A stretch of 46,536 nucleotides of DNA from Oscillospiraceae bacterium (GCA_015065225.1 SVQR01000005.1:1-46536), one strand, 5' to 3'; counted from the stretch's first letter, positions 1-8,435 are shown. Notes: generated by a model not told the origin, from the letters alone. Numbers and translations are program-made.

Positions 1-1
1 C

Positions 2-1873
2 GTACTTTCAGGCAAGAATTACACTCTCGGAAGCGATACCGTCAAGAATAAATTCTCCGCATACGGAAGCTTTGCCCCGGACGATTTCGTAATGCTTCTT
101 CTTGACAAGAACGGCTATGTTGCGGACGTCGTTTATGCTGACAGTGATATACTCGACAGCTTCCTTGATGAGGACGATGACAGGGTGGCACTTATAAATT
201 CAACACTTAAAGGTCCGTATGTTCTGAAGAGTGGCGAGTCATTTGGGGAAAAGATACCATTTGATCTGTACGATGCGAAGATATACGCGGGAACAAAGAC
301 GGTGTCCGCATCCTATGTAAAGACGAATGACGTATATTACTACTCCGAGCCCTTCAATTCGGTATGGATATACAGGGATACGGCAAGCGGATTTGTGAAT
401 TCCATACTTCCTTCAAGGGAAGATCCCACATCCATTATAGTCGGAACAAAGACATATACTCTTGACGGCTCCACCGTAAAGCAGCAGTTCTCCAATTTCG
501 GTTCATTCGAAGAGGATGACTTTGTAACGGTACTTCTCGGCAACGGCGGCACTGCTGTTTATGCAACTATCGGCGATATCTACGATTATCTCGAAAACAA
601 CGATGACGGTGTCACATATGCGGATCTTGTTGCACAGTCCATGGATGGTCCCATTATCGTAAAGCCGGGCAAGGACTGGGAAGCATCCATCCCCTTTGAT
701 ACAGAGGAGGCAACATTCTTCAGAAAGAACAGTACGGTTGACAAGAGTGTCATAAAGGATTACGATGTACTCTATTACTCGAAGGCACTTTCCTCGGTAT
801 GGGTATACACCGACAAGGCAACGGGAAGATTTGAAGCAGCTGCTCCCAGCAGAATACTTCCCACATCAGTCACAATTTCCGGAAAGAGCTACATTATAGA
901 AGGCTCGGGTGCGGCTCATGCATTCTCCAACATGGGATCTTATAAGTTCGGTGATATGGTAACCGTGCTTCTCGGCAAGGACGGAGGAATAGTCGGTGTT
1001 ATTTCCGGCTCGGACAATGTGGAAACACTTTACGGATTTATCACCGCCTTCGGAGAAGGAACATATCAGCGTCCCAACGGTACGGAATATACCGCGGAGA
1101 ACATTACGATCATGGGTACGGATACACAGAGTTATACCTATGAATATGATGACAGCGGATTTACCAAGGGCGATTTCGTATCCGTGACATATATCGACGG
1201 AAAGCCGAGGATAACAAAACTTACGAGCGGAGTCAATGCTTCTTTGGCAAGTACGGTAAACAGCCTTATCGCGTCGGGAAATATAGCGGATGATGCGGTG
1301 CTTCTTGATGTGTATGTAACAACAGACAGCGATTCCATTGAAAACAAGACCGTGACATACAGTGAGCTTTATCCTTCAAGACTTATAGGTGTAAAACTTA
1401 CGGCATCAAATATCTACTATGCAAAGACAGAAAACGGAATGTTGACCGAGCTTATACTCAAGGACTTTACCGGAGATATCTACACTTACGGTATAGTGAC
1501 TACGGAAAGATCCGGCAGTGACTTTGAATACCGTATGATAACCGGAGGTACAAAGACGGAGATAAGTATAAATCCCGGCTACGGAACGCCGTCACTCGGT
1601 GCTGCCAAGTTTACACTCAAGGGTGGTAAGTACATAGTGAAGAACCTCGACGGCGTGGAGATAGCAAAGGAAAACTTCGGCAGAGGCTACAGCACCGCAG
1701 GCGGCAAGACATACAACTATGCTTCGAATGTACAATATTACATCAAAACAAACATCAGAGAATACACATCGACCACCTACGATGACATTCTCGAAGGAGA
1801 CTATAAGATAACCGCATATTATGACGACACGGAAGTCAACGGCGGAAGAGTAAGAATTATCGTTGCGGAATAA
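2..1873 (+). CDS. C-terminal part of a large repetitive surface/S-layer-like protein (5' truncated)
   Basis: The frame is open from the window edge, so the true start lies upstream; the first Met at 92 is internal because in-frame codons before it continue a repeat. The protein shows at least two full repeats of about 125-130 residues (roughly 190-570 and 620-1010) and the end of an earlier one (1-140). Each repeat has a G-P-[YI]-[VI] strand, a PFD segment, a YYS...S-VW-[IV]Y segment, and ends with P-T-S...F-S-N-[FM]-G-S followed by D-x-V-T-V-L-L-G. The last 290 residues do not repeat in this way. No catalytic motif, transmembrane anchor or sorting signal is visible at the C terminus (it ends RIIVAE). 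Repetitive all-beta proteins of this type in Clostridia often carry S-layer homology domains at the other end; that is inference here, since the N terminus is missing. A hairpin follows the stop. Confidence 0.75.
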   Translation, partial: VLSGKNYTLGSDTVKNKFSAYGSFAPDDFVMLLLDKNGYVADVVYADSDILDSFLDEDDDRVALINSTLKGPYVLKSGESFGEKIPFDLYDAKIYAGTKTVSASYVKTNDVYYYSEPFNSVWIYRDTASGFVNSILPSREDPTSIIVGTKTYTLDGSTVKQQFSNFGSFEEDDFVTVLLGNGGTAVYATIGDIYDYLENNDDGVTYADLVAQSMDGPIIVKPGKDWEASIPFDTEEATFFRKNSTVDKSVIKDYDVLYYSKALSSVWVYTDKATGRFEAAAPSRILPTSVTISGKSYIIEGSGAAHAFSNMGSYKFGDMVTVLLGKDGGIVGVISGSDNVETLYGFITAFGEGTYQRPNGTEYTAENITIMGTDTQSYTYEYDDSGFTKGDFVSVTYIDGKPRITKLTSGVNASLASTVNSLIASGNIADDAVLLDVYVTTDSDSIENKTVTYSELYPSRLIGVKLTASNIYYAKTENGMLTELILKDFTGDIYTYGIVTTERSGSDFEYRMITGGTKTEISINPGYGTPSLGAAKFTLKGGKYIVKNLDGVEIAKENFGRGYSTAGGKTYNYASNVQYYIKTNIREYTSTTYDDILEGDYKITAYYDDTEVNGGRVRIIVAE

Positions 1874-1894
1874 TAATAGGATCATAAAAGAAGT

Positions 1895-1930
1895 GGACTC
1901 CCCGTTTTGTCGGAGAGCCCGCTTTTCTTT
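1895..1930 (+). terminator. Intrinsic terminator of the surface-protein gene
   Basis: Arms GGACTCCCCG (1895-1904) and CGGAGAGCCC (1911-1920) pair with two mismatches around a TTTTGT loop, followed by GCTTTTCTTT. It sits 22 bases after the stop codon. Confidence 0.55.
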
Positions 1931-1998
1931 GGTTATGTTAATCTTTTTCGGAAATTGTCAGTCTCATATAAAACAAAAAAGCAACTCATAACGAGCTG

Positions 1999-2053
1999 CC
2001 CATAAAAGCAAAAAAGACAGCTACTGCTGTCTTCCCGGTGCGGATGATGGGAC
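1999..2053. repeat. Direct repeat copy A: duplicated tRNA-Leu 3' end plus terminator
   Basis: These 55 bases match 2189-2243 with one mismatch (2035 C versus 2225 T) at a constant offset of 190 bases. The copy carries the tRNA 3' end (minus strand, about 17 bases of acceptor and T-arm including CCA) and the tRNA terminator hairpin, then diverges abruptly inside the T-arm. It cannot form a tRNA. It may be an integration scar or a decayed duplicate tRNA gene. Confidence 0.85.
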
Positions 2054-2188
2054 ACGCCCGCTTCGCGTGCTGACTTCTCGCAAGCAAGTTGCTCGAACCA
2101 AAAAGCTAAAAACAGTCGCACAGGACTGTTTTCTTAACGCTTTTTGCCCTCTTAGGCTTCAAGTCCCAAGATACTTCTGTAAATATTC

Positions 2189-2243
2189 CCCATAAAAGCA
2201 AAAAAGACAGCTACTGCTGTCTTCCTGGTGCGGATGATGGGAC
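2189..2243. repeat. Direct repeat copy B: 3' end of the intact tRNA-Leu plus terminator
   Basis: This is the partner of 1999-2053 and overlaps the 3' part of the functional tRNA-Leu gene and its terminator. Between the two copies there are only about 135 unique bases, with no recognisable gene. Confidence 0.85.
2196..2223 (-). terminator. Intrinsic terminator of tRNA-Leu
   Basis: A perfect 8-bp stem AAGACAGC/GCTGTCTT (2204-2211 and 2216-2223) with a 4-base loop. On the minus strand it is followed by a T-rich tract (plus-strand A-run at 2199-2205), immediately downstream of the CCA end. Confidence 0.85.
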
Positions 2244-2310
2244 TTGAACCCATACGAAGTGAATCACACGCCCCTCAAACGTGCGCGTCTGCCAGTTCCG
2301 CCACATCCGC
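2226..2310 (-). tRNA. tRNA-Leu (anticodon GAG), CCA encoded
   Basis: Read on the minus strand, the acceptor stem is GCGGATG/CATCCGC with discriminator A and an encoded CCA (2226-2229). The anticodon stem CACGT/GCGTG encloses the loop TTGAGGG, giving anticodon GAG, which reads CUC and CUU leucine codons. A long variable arm follows, as expected for class II tRNA-Leu, and the T-arm has GGGTTCAAGTCCC. The total of 85 bases fits tRNA-Leu. The small open frames that cross it on both strands are not genes. Confidence 0.95.
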
Positions 2311-2462
2311 ATATTTTTGCTGTCCCTTACGGAACGGTGTTATTATACATCATTTATCGCGATTTGTCAAGTGTTTTTTGGATTTTTTATTTCTTTCGGC
2401 GGTTTTTCCAAAAGTGTTTTTGTGCTACGCTACGGCTTTGTTGAAAATGCACATTCGCTTTT

Positions 2463-2502
2463 TAAAAGAGAAAAGCCTCCGAAGATGTGTCTCCGAAGGC
2501 TT
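2463..2502 (-). terminator. Intrinsic terminator of the GH127 gene
   Basis: On the minus strand AAGCCTTCGGAG (2491-2502) pairs with CTTCGGAGGCTT (2473-2484) over 12 bp with two G-U pairs. A TTTCTCTTTT tract follows. It lies about 45 bases beyond the stop of the minus-strand gene ending at 2549. Confidence 0.8.
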
Positions 2503-2548
2503 GGTTGTTATTATGGCACAGGCTTTCAAATAACGCTTGTTCTGCGGT

Positions 2549-4378
2549 TTACTTTACGTTCATCCAGACCGTCATCATGCAGTTTTCTTCGTTGTCCCAT
2601 CTCTTGCCGCAGGATGCATAATCTGTGAGAAGGAGAGTGCTGCCGTCAGAGAGCTTTACGTTTATGCGGATCATCTCTTCGCCTTCAGGCTCGCACAGCT
2701 CATATATCGGCTTGTTACATCTTCTTGCAAGCTCAAGCTCTTTTGTAAGGTCCTTTGCACTGCCTTCTTTTGCGCTGTCTCTTGCAAGGGTGAGGATACC
2801 ATATGTGAATGCTGTCTTGCCGTTGAGCTTTACTTCGGTAAGTGCGTTTTCAAGGTTTGCGTCAATAACGTCACCGTCACGGAATTCTTCTTCTATCTTG
2901 ACATAACCGTTTCTCGCTGTATACTTCTTACCCTTGAAGGTTACTTCAAATTTCTTGTTGTTTGCGGGAACTCTTATCTTTATCTCAAACTTTTCAGCCT
3001 CGGCAAGGGAGAGCTTTACCTTTATCTCGCCGCCTATCGGGAATCCACCCGTGATATTAAGCTCTATGTCATTGCCGCATGGAGTCTTGTCCTTTATCTT
3101 GCCTGCCCAGAGTGAGCTGAGTGTAAAACCTTCCGAAGATTTCATGACAGCCTGTAACGGATAGAGAGCGGGACCGGCGCTTCCGATACAAGCACAGCAA
3201 CCGTATACAAAGCCGTCGGGATAGAATCTTGTTCCGCCTACACCTACGCCTCTTCTGCCGTTGTAAAGAGGAGCATAGCTGTCAAACACGAGGGGACGTA
3301 TCTTGTTTCCGCCTACCTTCCATTGGTAGTACATCTCAAGCATATGTGTGTTTACGCTTCCGTAAATGGAGTTGACGGCAGATTGTTCAAGCCTTTCGGC
3401 ATATATCGCTTTGCCCGTAAGTCTGTAAAGTCTGTGGAGAAGTCTCATCCATGTTACCGTAACGCAGGTCTCCTGCATTACATTGTTGTGCGGCTCTGTC
3501 TGAACCATTGCGGAATGGTCAAACAGCTCGTGGGTACAGCCTGCACAGCCGATTATGGTGATATCCGTTTCTGCAACTCTTTCTACAAAGTTTGTCACCG
3601 CTGTAAGATATTCCTCTTTTCCGAACAGCTCATAATACATAAGCACCCCTTCAAAGAAGGACATTGTCTCATAAGCCTTGTTTTCCGGATATTCATAAGG
3701 CATCACTTTGTCTTCAAGCGCAAGAGCTATAAGGTCAAGTTCATGCTCGATACCGCCCGTGGAGATGATATATTCCGCAAACTCCTTGTACCTTTCGTTC
3801 TTTGTCATATCGTACATACGAAGAACAGGCTCAAGCACGGAGCAGGAGTTTACGCCAAGCCAATGATTGGAGGCAAGCGTTATCCTCTTCTGACCTTCGC
3901 CGTCACCGAGTTTTTCGCACATATAGTCAAGATGCGCACAAAGTGCCTTTACTATCGTTTCCTTGAGCTGTTCGTCGCGGCAGATGTCGTAATAGTGCTG
4001 CATACCCGTAAGAACGTACTTTCTCGACCAGATATCCCAGCCGTAGAATTCGTGATCCGGATGATAGGTGGATATTCTTCCTCTGTAGTCCTGTATCTGA
4101 AGAAGACCTACCACAGCATCTGTAAGCACCTTGTAAAGCTCCTCATCCTTGGTGTACATATATGTAAGGCACGCGCCTCTCATCATCTTGCCCCAGTATT
4201 CGCCTCTCCAGCCCTCGTCCTCTGTGTCAAGGTTGTTAAGGTATGCCTTTATGAACTGATTCCAGTCATCGGAACGCATAAGCTGATTTTTGACGACAAA
4301 TCTTGTTACATCATCGGGCTTGCCGTCATACTTTGCACCGCCGAAGGGTACATAATTCAGAATATAATCGTGTCTCAT
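2549..4378 (-). CDS. GH127-type beta-L-arabinofuranosidase (DUF1680 family)
   Basis: About 609 residues. Enzymes of this family remove terminal beta-L-arabinofuranose from plant glycoproteins and pectins, using a cysteine nucleophile held at a zinc site (known for HypBA1 of Bifidobacterium longum). The zinc/catalytic signature is visible: E303-T-C305 (within QETCVT) and the adjacent pair C394-C395 (within YGCCAC). The N-terminal two thirds looks like an alpha/alpha barrel and the C-terminal part is beta-rich, as in the family. There is no signal peptide, so it is probably cytoplasmic and acts on imported oligosaccharides. The start at 4378 (MRHDYIL) is preferred because AAAGGA lies about 10 bases upstream; an upstream in-frame Met at 4405 has no such site. 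The family call is firm; the exact substrate is uncertain, since GH127 relatives (GH142, GH146) share the fold. Confidence 0.85.
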   Translation of the reverse strand: MRHDYILNYVPFGGAKYDGKPDDVTRFVVKNQLMRSDDWNQFIKAYLNNLDTEDEGWRGEYWGKMMRGACLTYMYTKDEELYKVLTDAVVGLLQIQDYRGRISTYHPDHEFYGWDIWSRKYVLTGMQHYYDICRDEQLKETIVKALCAHLDYMCEKLGDGEGQKRITLASNHWLGVNSCSVLEPVLRMYDMTKNERYKEFAEYIISTGGIEHELDLIALALEDKVMPYEYPENKAYETMSFFEGVLMYYELFGKEEYLTAVTNFVERVAETDITIIGCAGCTHELFDHSAMVQTEPHNNVMQETCVTVTWMRLLHRLYRLTGKAIYAERLEQSAVNSIYGSVNTHMLEMYYQWKVGGNKIRPLVFDSYAPLYNGRRGVGVGGTRFYPDGFVYGCCACIGSAGPALYPLQAVMKSSEGFTLSSLWAGKIKDKTPCGNDIELNITGGFPIGGEIKVKLSLAEAEKFEIKIRVPANNKKFEVTFKGKKYTARNGYVKIEEEFRDGDVIDANLENALTEVKLNGKTAFTYGILTLARDSAKEGSAKDLTKELELARRCNKPIYELCEPEGEEMIRINVKLSDGSTLLLTDYASCGKRWDNEENCMMTVWMNVK

Positions 4379-4420
4379 TGAAAAGAAGTCCTTTCGGATA
4401 ATCAATTTTATATGACAGTA

Positions 4421-4449
4421 TTATACCATTTCAAAAGATTTTTGTCGAT
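4421..4449 (-). promoter_or_regulatory. Sigma-A-type promoter for the GH127 gene
   Basis: On the minus strand TCGACA (4444-4449), a 17-base spacer and TATAAT (4421-4426), about 43 bases upstream of the start codon. Confidence 0.65.
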
Positions 4450-4496
4450 AGTTTTCCCAAACTATTTTGTGGTCTTTTTATACCTGAATAAGGGTA

Positions 4497-4781
4497 TTAT
4501 TTATCCACGGTGACAAAGCCGTCATCATTAACCGGTTCCGGAACTTCACCGATTTCCGTTGCCGGTATATCCCCTGCTAACTCGATGACTTCGAGGTTAT
4601 TCTCGTCTTGATTTTGAGATACTTCGCAGTTTTCCGTGTTTTCATTCGCGTTCTCCGTCACATCCGTCTGTGCGGGATACGATCCTGTGGTATTTGTGGG
4701 AGTTTTCTCCACAGGCTCACAGCTTGCGATAAGTGCCGCGGCGATCGCTGTTGTGGTAATAAGTTTAATCTTCTTTTTCAT
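4497..4781 (-). CDS. Small acidic lipoprotein coupled to a radical SAM enzyme
   Basis: 94 residues. Residues 1-20 form a signal peptide (KKK then a hydrophobic run) ending in the lipobox I-A-S-C21, so the mature chain would be lipidated at C21. The remainder is low-complexity and rich in E, D, N, T and P, with one further cysteine (C52) and a hydrophobic patch (LEVIELAGDIP). No enzyme domain is visible. The start codon overlaps the stop of the upstream radical SAM gene (ATGA), and a very strong AAGGAGG site lies within the end of that gene, suggesting coupled and possibly higher expression of the small protein. This fits a substrate or partner of the radical SAM enzyme, but that is inference. 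It may also be an unrelated small surface lipoprotein. Confidence 0.75.
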   Translation of the reverse strand: MKKKIKLITTTAIAAALIASCEPVEKTPTNTTGSYPAQTDVTENANENTENCEVSQNQDENNLEVIELAGDIPATEIGEVPEPVNDDGFVTVDK

Positions 4782-5710
4782 TGCGGGTCCTCCTTTTTCT
4801 TTGTATTTTCTTTCATTTTCTTATCTATCATATCAAGCTCATATTCGCATTGCGGGCAAGTACCGATACACGGCTCTGTTACCGGACAGTCGATTATCTC
4901 CACATCAAGACCGTGCTTTTCGCAGTATTCACGGCGTATCTTTTTGAGATATTTGCATTTATCCTTGCCGACTATTCTGTCTCGGTTCACAATTTTGAAT
5001 CCGTTGCCTTCAAAATTGGTTTTTACCGCGTCGTAAAGCTCCTTTGAAACTTCGGGCAGTATGATTGGTTCAAGTCCCGCTTTTATGTGCTTATCCTCGG
5101 AATTCTTTCTGTACGGATGAAGTTCGATATTGTAAAGTCCGAGATTGTCAAGATATTCCATCATTGCGATGATATTCTCATCGGTGATGTTGAGCGTCGG
5201 TATCATCGGGAATGTGACGATTATCTTCTCTTTTGGGATATGCTCAGACAGCTTTTCGAGATTTTCCTTTATGACAGCGTTTGACTTCCCGGTGAATTCA
5301 ATATGTTTTTTCTCATCAAAGACCTTGAAGTCGATAAACCACTCATCAATGACAGGCTGCAAAAGCTCGATCTTATTCCACGGAGCATAAAGTGAGGTCT
5401 CGATATTCACTCCGAAGTCGTGACAGTAAGTATCTGCAAAAGTTCTTATATATTCCGCATACAAAAGCGGTTCTCCGCCGGAAAAGGTCACACCGCCTTC
5501 GCTTCCGAGAAAATAGGGGATATCCTTTCTTATATATTCATAAAGCCCATGAATATCAAGCCTTTTTTCACACTTGCCGACTCTCGTCTCCGGATTACAG
5601 CACCATACACAGTCCAAAGGACAGCCGTGTACGAATATCGCACTTCTCGCACCATTGCCGTCGGTGTTTATCCGAAGCCGCACAATCTTCATAAACTCTG
5701 CATATCGCAC
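4778..5710 (-). CDS. Radical SAM enzyme, PflA/glycyl-radical-activase-like, with an extra C-terminal Cys cluster
   Basis: 310 residues. The radical SAM cluster motif CX3CX2C is present (GCPLDCVWC) in the form typical of pyruvate formate-lyase activating enzymes, followed by GGVTFSGGEPLL. These enzymes cleave S-adenosylmethionine to a 5'-deoxyadenosyl radical. An extra C-terminal motif CX5CX3CX2C (CPVTEPCIGTCPQC) could hold an auxiliary iron-sulfur cluster, which is not a normal feature of simple PflA proteins. No glycyl radical enzyme is nearby; the only coupled gene is the small lipoprotein downstream, overlapping by 4 bases. The start is a GTG at 5710, supported by GGAGGTG five bases upstream. 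Alternatives are a glycyl-radical activase acting on a distant partner, or a peptide-modifying maturase. Confidence 0.85.
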   Translation of the reverse strand: MRYAEFMKIVRLRINTDGNGARSAIFVHGCPLDCVWCCNPETRVGKCEKRLDIHGLYEYIRKDIPYFLGSEGGVTFSGGEPLLYAEYIRTFADTYCHDFGVNIETSLYAPWNKIELLQPVIDEWFIDFKVFDEKKHIEFTGKSNAVIKENLEKLSEHIPKEKIIVTFPMIPTLNITDENIIAMMEYLDNLGLYNIELHPYRKNSEDKHIKAGLEPIILPEVSKELYDAVKTNFEGNGFKIVNRDRIVGKDKCKYLKKIRREYCEKHGLDVEIIDCPVTEPCIGTCPQCEYELDMIDKKMKENTKKKEDPQ

Positions 5711-5789
5711 CGTTTCACCTCCGCAATTATAATTGTTATCTTCAGTATAACATACATATCCGAAAAATGCAATAGAGGCGGAAAAAACT

Positions 5790-6878
5790 TTAGCTTTCCG
5801 ATGCGGTGATCTTTACGACTGCCTCTGTTGTTTTTTCATCCTTTTCCGTAACCGATACCACCCTTTCGCTGTTTTTCATCTCTATTCCTCCGAATATACC
5901 GTTTATCTCTCCGACATTTGCGATAACATGGGTACGGTAGTTTTCAAAAGCATGATCCAGAAGCCTTGCGTGATCGCGGAAATCATCACGGTCGTTGAGG
6001 GTGACAACGATAAATTCCGAGCCGTTACGCTTCGCACTTGTCACAAGACATCGCCCGGAGGCAATGGTGTATCCTGTCTTTACACCGGTTGTGCCGCTGT
6101 ATGTCCGCAGCATTTTGTTGTGATTGAAAAAATACTTCAGCGGAACTCCGTTCTCATCTTTTACAACATATTCCTTTGTACCGGTTATCTCTCTGAAAAG
6201 CGGTATCTTCATCGCATGATATGTGATCTGTGCAAGCTCCCTTGCCGTAGTTCTGTGATTTTTCGATGAAAGACCGTGAGGATTGTCAAAATGAGTAAAA
6301 ACAAGTCCGAGCTCGGCAGCCTTTTCGTTCATGGCAGAGACGAAATCCTCAATATTTCCGCAGGCTGCTGTCGCGAGGGCACAGGCGGCATCATTTCCCG
6401 ACTCAAGAAGAAGTCCGTACAGAAGATCTCTCACTGTGAGCTTTTCTCCCGGAGCAAGGTATATGGACGAGCCTTCTATACCGCATACTTCGGGCGGCAC
6501 TTGAAAAACATATTCCGGGGAGAGCATCTCCATGGCAACAAGTGCGGTCATTATCTTCGTGGTACTGGCCATGGGCAGAACAGCATCTCCGTTTTTAAGA
6601 TACAGTACATCGCCTCTGTCAGCACTAATGACACAAGCTGCCTCGGCAGACACAGCCGGGAAACCGTCACCGTCACCGAGCACAAATATTGCATCCTCAC
6701 CTGTATCGTCTCCGTATGCATCCACCGTAACGGATAAAACCGGCATATCATTGTTTTGTACAACATATCCGTTGCCGTCATCGCAGATAAATATCCCGCG
6801 TACGGTAAGCACAGCAAAAGCAAGAAAGAAAAATGCGCGAATCGACCTTGTAACAATACCAAAAGTTTTTGTTTTCAT
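5790..6878 (-). CDS. Serine-type D-alanyl-D-alanine carboxypeptidase (PBP5/DacF family)
   Basis: 362 residues. It trims the terminal D-Ala from peptidoglycan stem peptides outside the membrane. The three active-site motifs are present in order: S105-T-T-K108 (SxxK), S160-G-N162 (SxN) and K267-T-G269 (KTG). An N-terminal hydrophobic segment (about residues 13-30) serves as signal or anchor. The chain between this and SxxK is longer than usual. The C-terminal part after about residue 310 is a short beta-type extension without a clear amphipathic anchor helix. The ATG at 6878 has a modest GGCGGTG site. Neighbours do not suggest a special role. A sporulation-specific DacF/DacB role is possible but not shown. 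Confidence 0.9.
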   Translation of the reverse strand: MKTKTFGIVTRSIRAFFFLAFAVLTVRGIFICDDGNGYVVQNNDMPVLSVTVDAYGDDTGEDAIFVLGDGDGFPAVSAEAACVISADRGDVLYLKNGDAVLPMASTTKIMTALVAMEMLSPEYVFQVPPEVCGIEGSSIYLAPGEKLTVRDLLYGLLLESGNDAACALATAACGNIEDFVSAMNEKAAELGLVFTHFDNPHGLSSKNHRTTARELAQITYHAMKIPLFREITGTKEYVVKDENGVPLKYFFNHNKMLRTYSGTTGVKTGYTIASGRCLVTSAKRNGSEFIVVTLNDRDDFRDHARLLDHAFENYRTHVIANVGEINGIFGGIEMKNSERVVSVTEKDEKTTEAVVKITASES

Positions 6879-7012
6879 ATAACACCGCCAACCACTCGCC
6901 CGCAGACGATAAAATTAAACATTCGGAAGAAAACCGTTTACGGATTCGGCTTTCTGAAATTCCATTCCCTAAATCCTATTTTCCACAGTTACAAATTATA
7001 CATAAAAACGGC

Positions 7013-7041
7013 TTGAAATACCAAAACATGTATGATATACT
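7013..7041 (+). promoter_or_regulatory. Sigma-A-type promoter for the DUF4364 gene
   Basis: TTGAAA (7013-7018), 17-base spacer, TATACT (7036-7041), 32 bases before the ATG at 7074. Confidence 0.65.
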
Positions 7042-7073
7042 GTAGTGTAATATAAAAGAAATGCGGTGAAATA

Positions 7074-7595
7074 ATGCTGACACAAAGAAGTGAAGCGGAG
7101 CTTCTGGCACTGCTGGTGTTCTCCTCTCTGCCGGACGAAGTGACCTTTGCCGAGGCTCAGGAAATACTGCTTGCCTGCGGTGAGCTTGATAAAATGAATA
7201 TAACCGAATATATATACGGTCTGGAAAGCGGCGGTCATATCTATATAAAGGACCGCAAAAACGAAAAGTATGTCGGAATGACGGAATCGGGGCAGCTTGT
7301 CGCAGCAGCCTTTGCAGAGAAGAAGCAGCTTTTCAGAAGCCCCCTGAACAAGTCTCTCAGGTGTTATAAGAAGATAGTCTGCGGTATAGACTACAGGATC
7401 GATCTTGTGAAGACCAACGGCGGCTCAAACGTCAAATTTGAAATGTGCATGGCGGGAAAGACATATTTTTCCACCACTATGTTCTTTGCAAAAAGTATGG
7501 AAGCACTCAAGGTCTACAACAGACTTGACGATGATCCGGAGACATTCTATAACGGAGTCATGACCGTTGCAACCGGCGAGATAGGATATCTGTAA
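7074..7595 (+). CDS. DUF4364 family protein (winged-helix-like)
   Basis: 173 residues. The N-terminal 80 residues have a winged-helix-like pattern (an N-terminal helix with LLALLVFSSLP, a Y-x-x-x-L-E-S-G-G-H-I-Y-I turn and strand, then T-E-S-G-Q-L), as in DUF4364 proteins of Clostridia. The C-terminal half is a mixed alpha/beta domain of unknown role. Members are presumed DNA-binding regulators, but no target is known to me. It is followed 48 bases later by a HAD phosphatase and may share a transcript with it. No transmembrane segment or catalytic motif is seen. Confidence 0.75.
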   Translation: MLTQRSEAELLALLVFSSLPDEVTFAEAQEILLACGELDKMNITEYIYGLESGGHIYIKDRKNEKYVGMTESGQLVAAAFAEKKQLFRSPLNKSLRCYKKIVCGIDYRIDLVKTNGGSNVKFEMCMAGKTYFSTTMFFAKSMEALKVYNRLDDDPETFYNGVMTVATGEIGYL

Positions 7596-7643
7596 TTTAC
7601 TTTATATGATCTTATTAAAATAAAGTTCTGAAAGGAAACAGAC

Positions 7644-8435
7644 ATGGATATACAGAAGAAGATAGATGACATTGAGCTTTTTGTGCTTGATATGGACGGA
7701 ACGATATACCTCGGAGATAATGTCATTGACGGAGCGAGAGAATTCTGCAAAAGGATAACAGACAGCGGAAGAAAGATGATCTACTTTACCAACAATGCTT
7801 CAAAAGCTCCGGAGGATTATGTAAACAAGCTCAACCGTCTGGGATTCCCCTGCGAGAGAAAGAATGTCGTTACCTCCGGTGACGTTACAACAGCATATCT
7901 CAATAAGTTCCATAAAGGCGAGAGTGTATATCTTGTCGGAACAAAAAATCTTGAAAAGAGCTTTACGGACGCAGGTATCCCTCTTTCCGATGATGCGGGC
8001 ATAGTTGTCGTAAGCTTTGATCTTACACTTACATATGAAAAGCTTGAACGTGCCTGCACGCTTATCAGAAACGGTGCGATATTCTATTCCACACATCCGG
8101 ATATCAACTGTCCCACTCCCGACGGATTTATCCCGGACAGCGGTGCTATCTGCGGAGCGGTAACTCTCTCCACAGGCAAAGAACCGAAATATTTCGGAAA
8201 GCCCTACGCGGAAACGGCACAGATGATAGAGCTGATCTCCGGTGTATCCCGCGAAAAGACCGCGATGGTAGGCGACAGACTTTATACTGATATCGCCCTC
8301 GGCAAGAAGAACGGTCTTTGCGCAGTTCTTGTAATGAGCGGTGAGACTACGGAGGAGATGCTTACAAAAGCAAAGCCGGAAGAACTGCCCGATCTCAAAT
8401 TCGCCTCTGTCGATGAGATCACAAAATACCTGTAA
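7644..8435 (+). CDS. HAD-superfamily IIA sugar-phosphate phosphatase (NagD/p-nitrophenylphosphatase type)
   Basis: 263 residues, the normal length for the family. HAD motif I is D16-M-D-G-T, with D16 the expected nucleophile and D18 the acid/base. Motif II lies in YFTNNAS, and the C-terminal motif IV is MVGDRLYTDIALG. The large IIA-type cap lies between motifs II and III, as in NagD and AraL. Such enzymes dephosphorylate small phosphometabolites; the physiological substrate cannot be read from sequence. The ATG follows a GAAAGG site. Given the carbohydrate-rich surroundings a sugar phosphate is plausible, but that is inference. Confidence 0.88.
   Translation: MDIQKKIDDIELFVLDMDGTIYLGDNVIDGAREFCKRITDSGRKMIYFTNNASKAPEDYVNKLNRLGFPCERKNVVTSGDVTTAYLNKFHKGESVYLVGTKNLEKSFTDAGIPLSDDAGIVVVSFDLTLTYEKLERACTLIRNGAIFYSTHPDINCPTPDGFIPDSGAICGAVTLSTGKEPKYFGKPYAETAQMIELISGVSREKTAMVGDRLYTDIALGKKNGLCAVLVMSGETTEEMLTKAKPEELPDLKFASVDEITKYL

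Noticed and set aside
1933..2121. 62-residue minus-strand frame
   Set aside because: It overlaps the duplicated tRNA 3' end and terminator; such frames are common artefacts beside tRNA genes.
1999..2310. CRISPR-like spacing of repeats
   Set aside because: There are only two copies, and they contain a tRNA end and a terminator; no further repeats or cas genes are found in the window.
2228..2628. Several plus-strand frames of 66-115 residues
   Set aside because: They read across the tRNA-Leu gene and the GH127 terminator and lack ribosome binding sites.
3323..4381. 352-residue plus-strand frame
   Set aside because: It is antisense to the GH127 gene, with no ribosome binding site and a Cys/His-rich composition typical of shadow frames.
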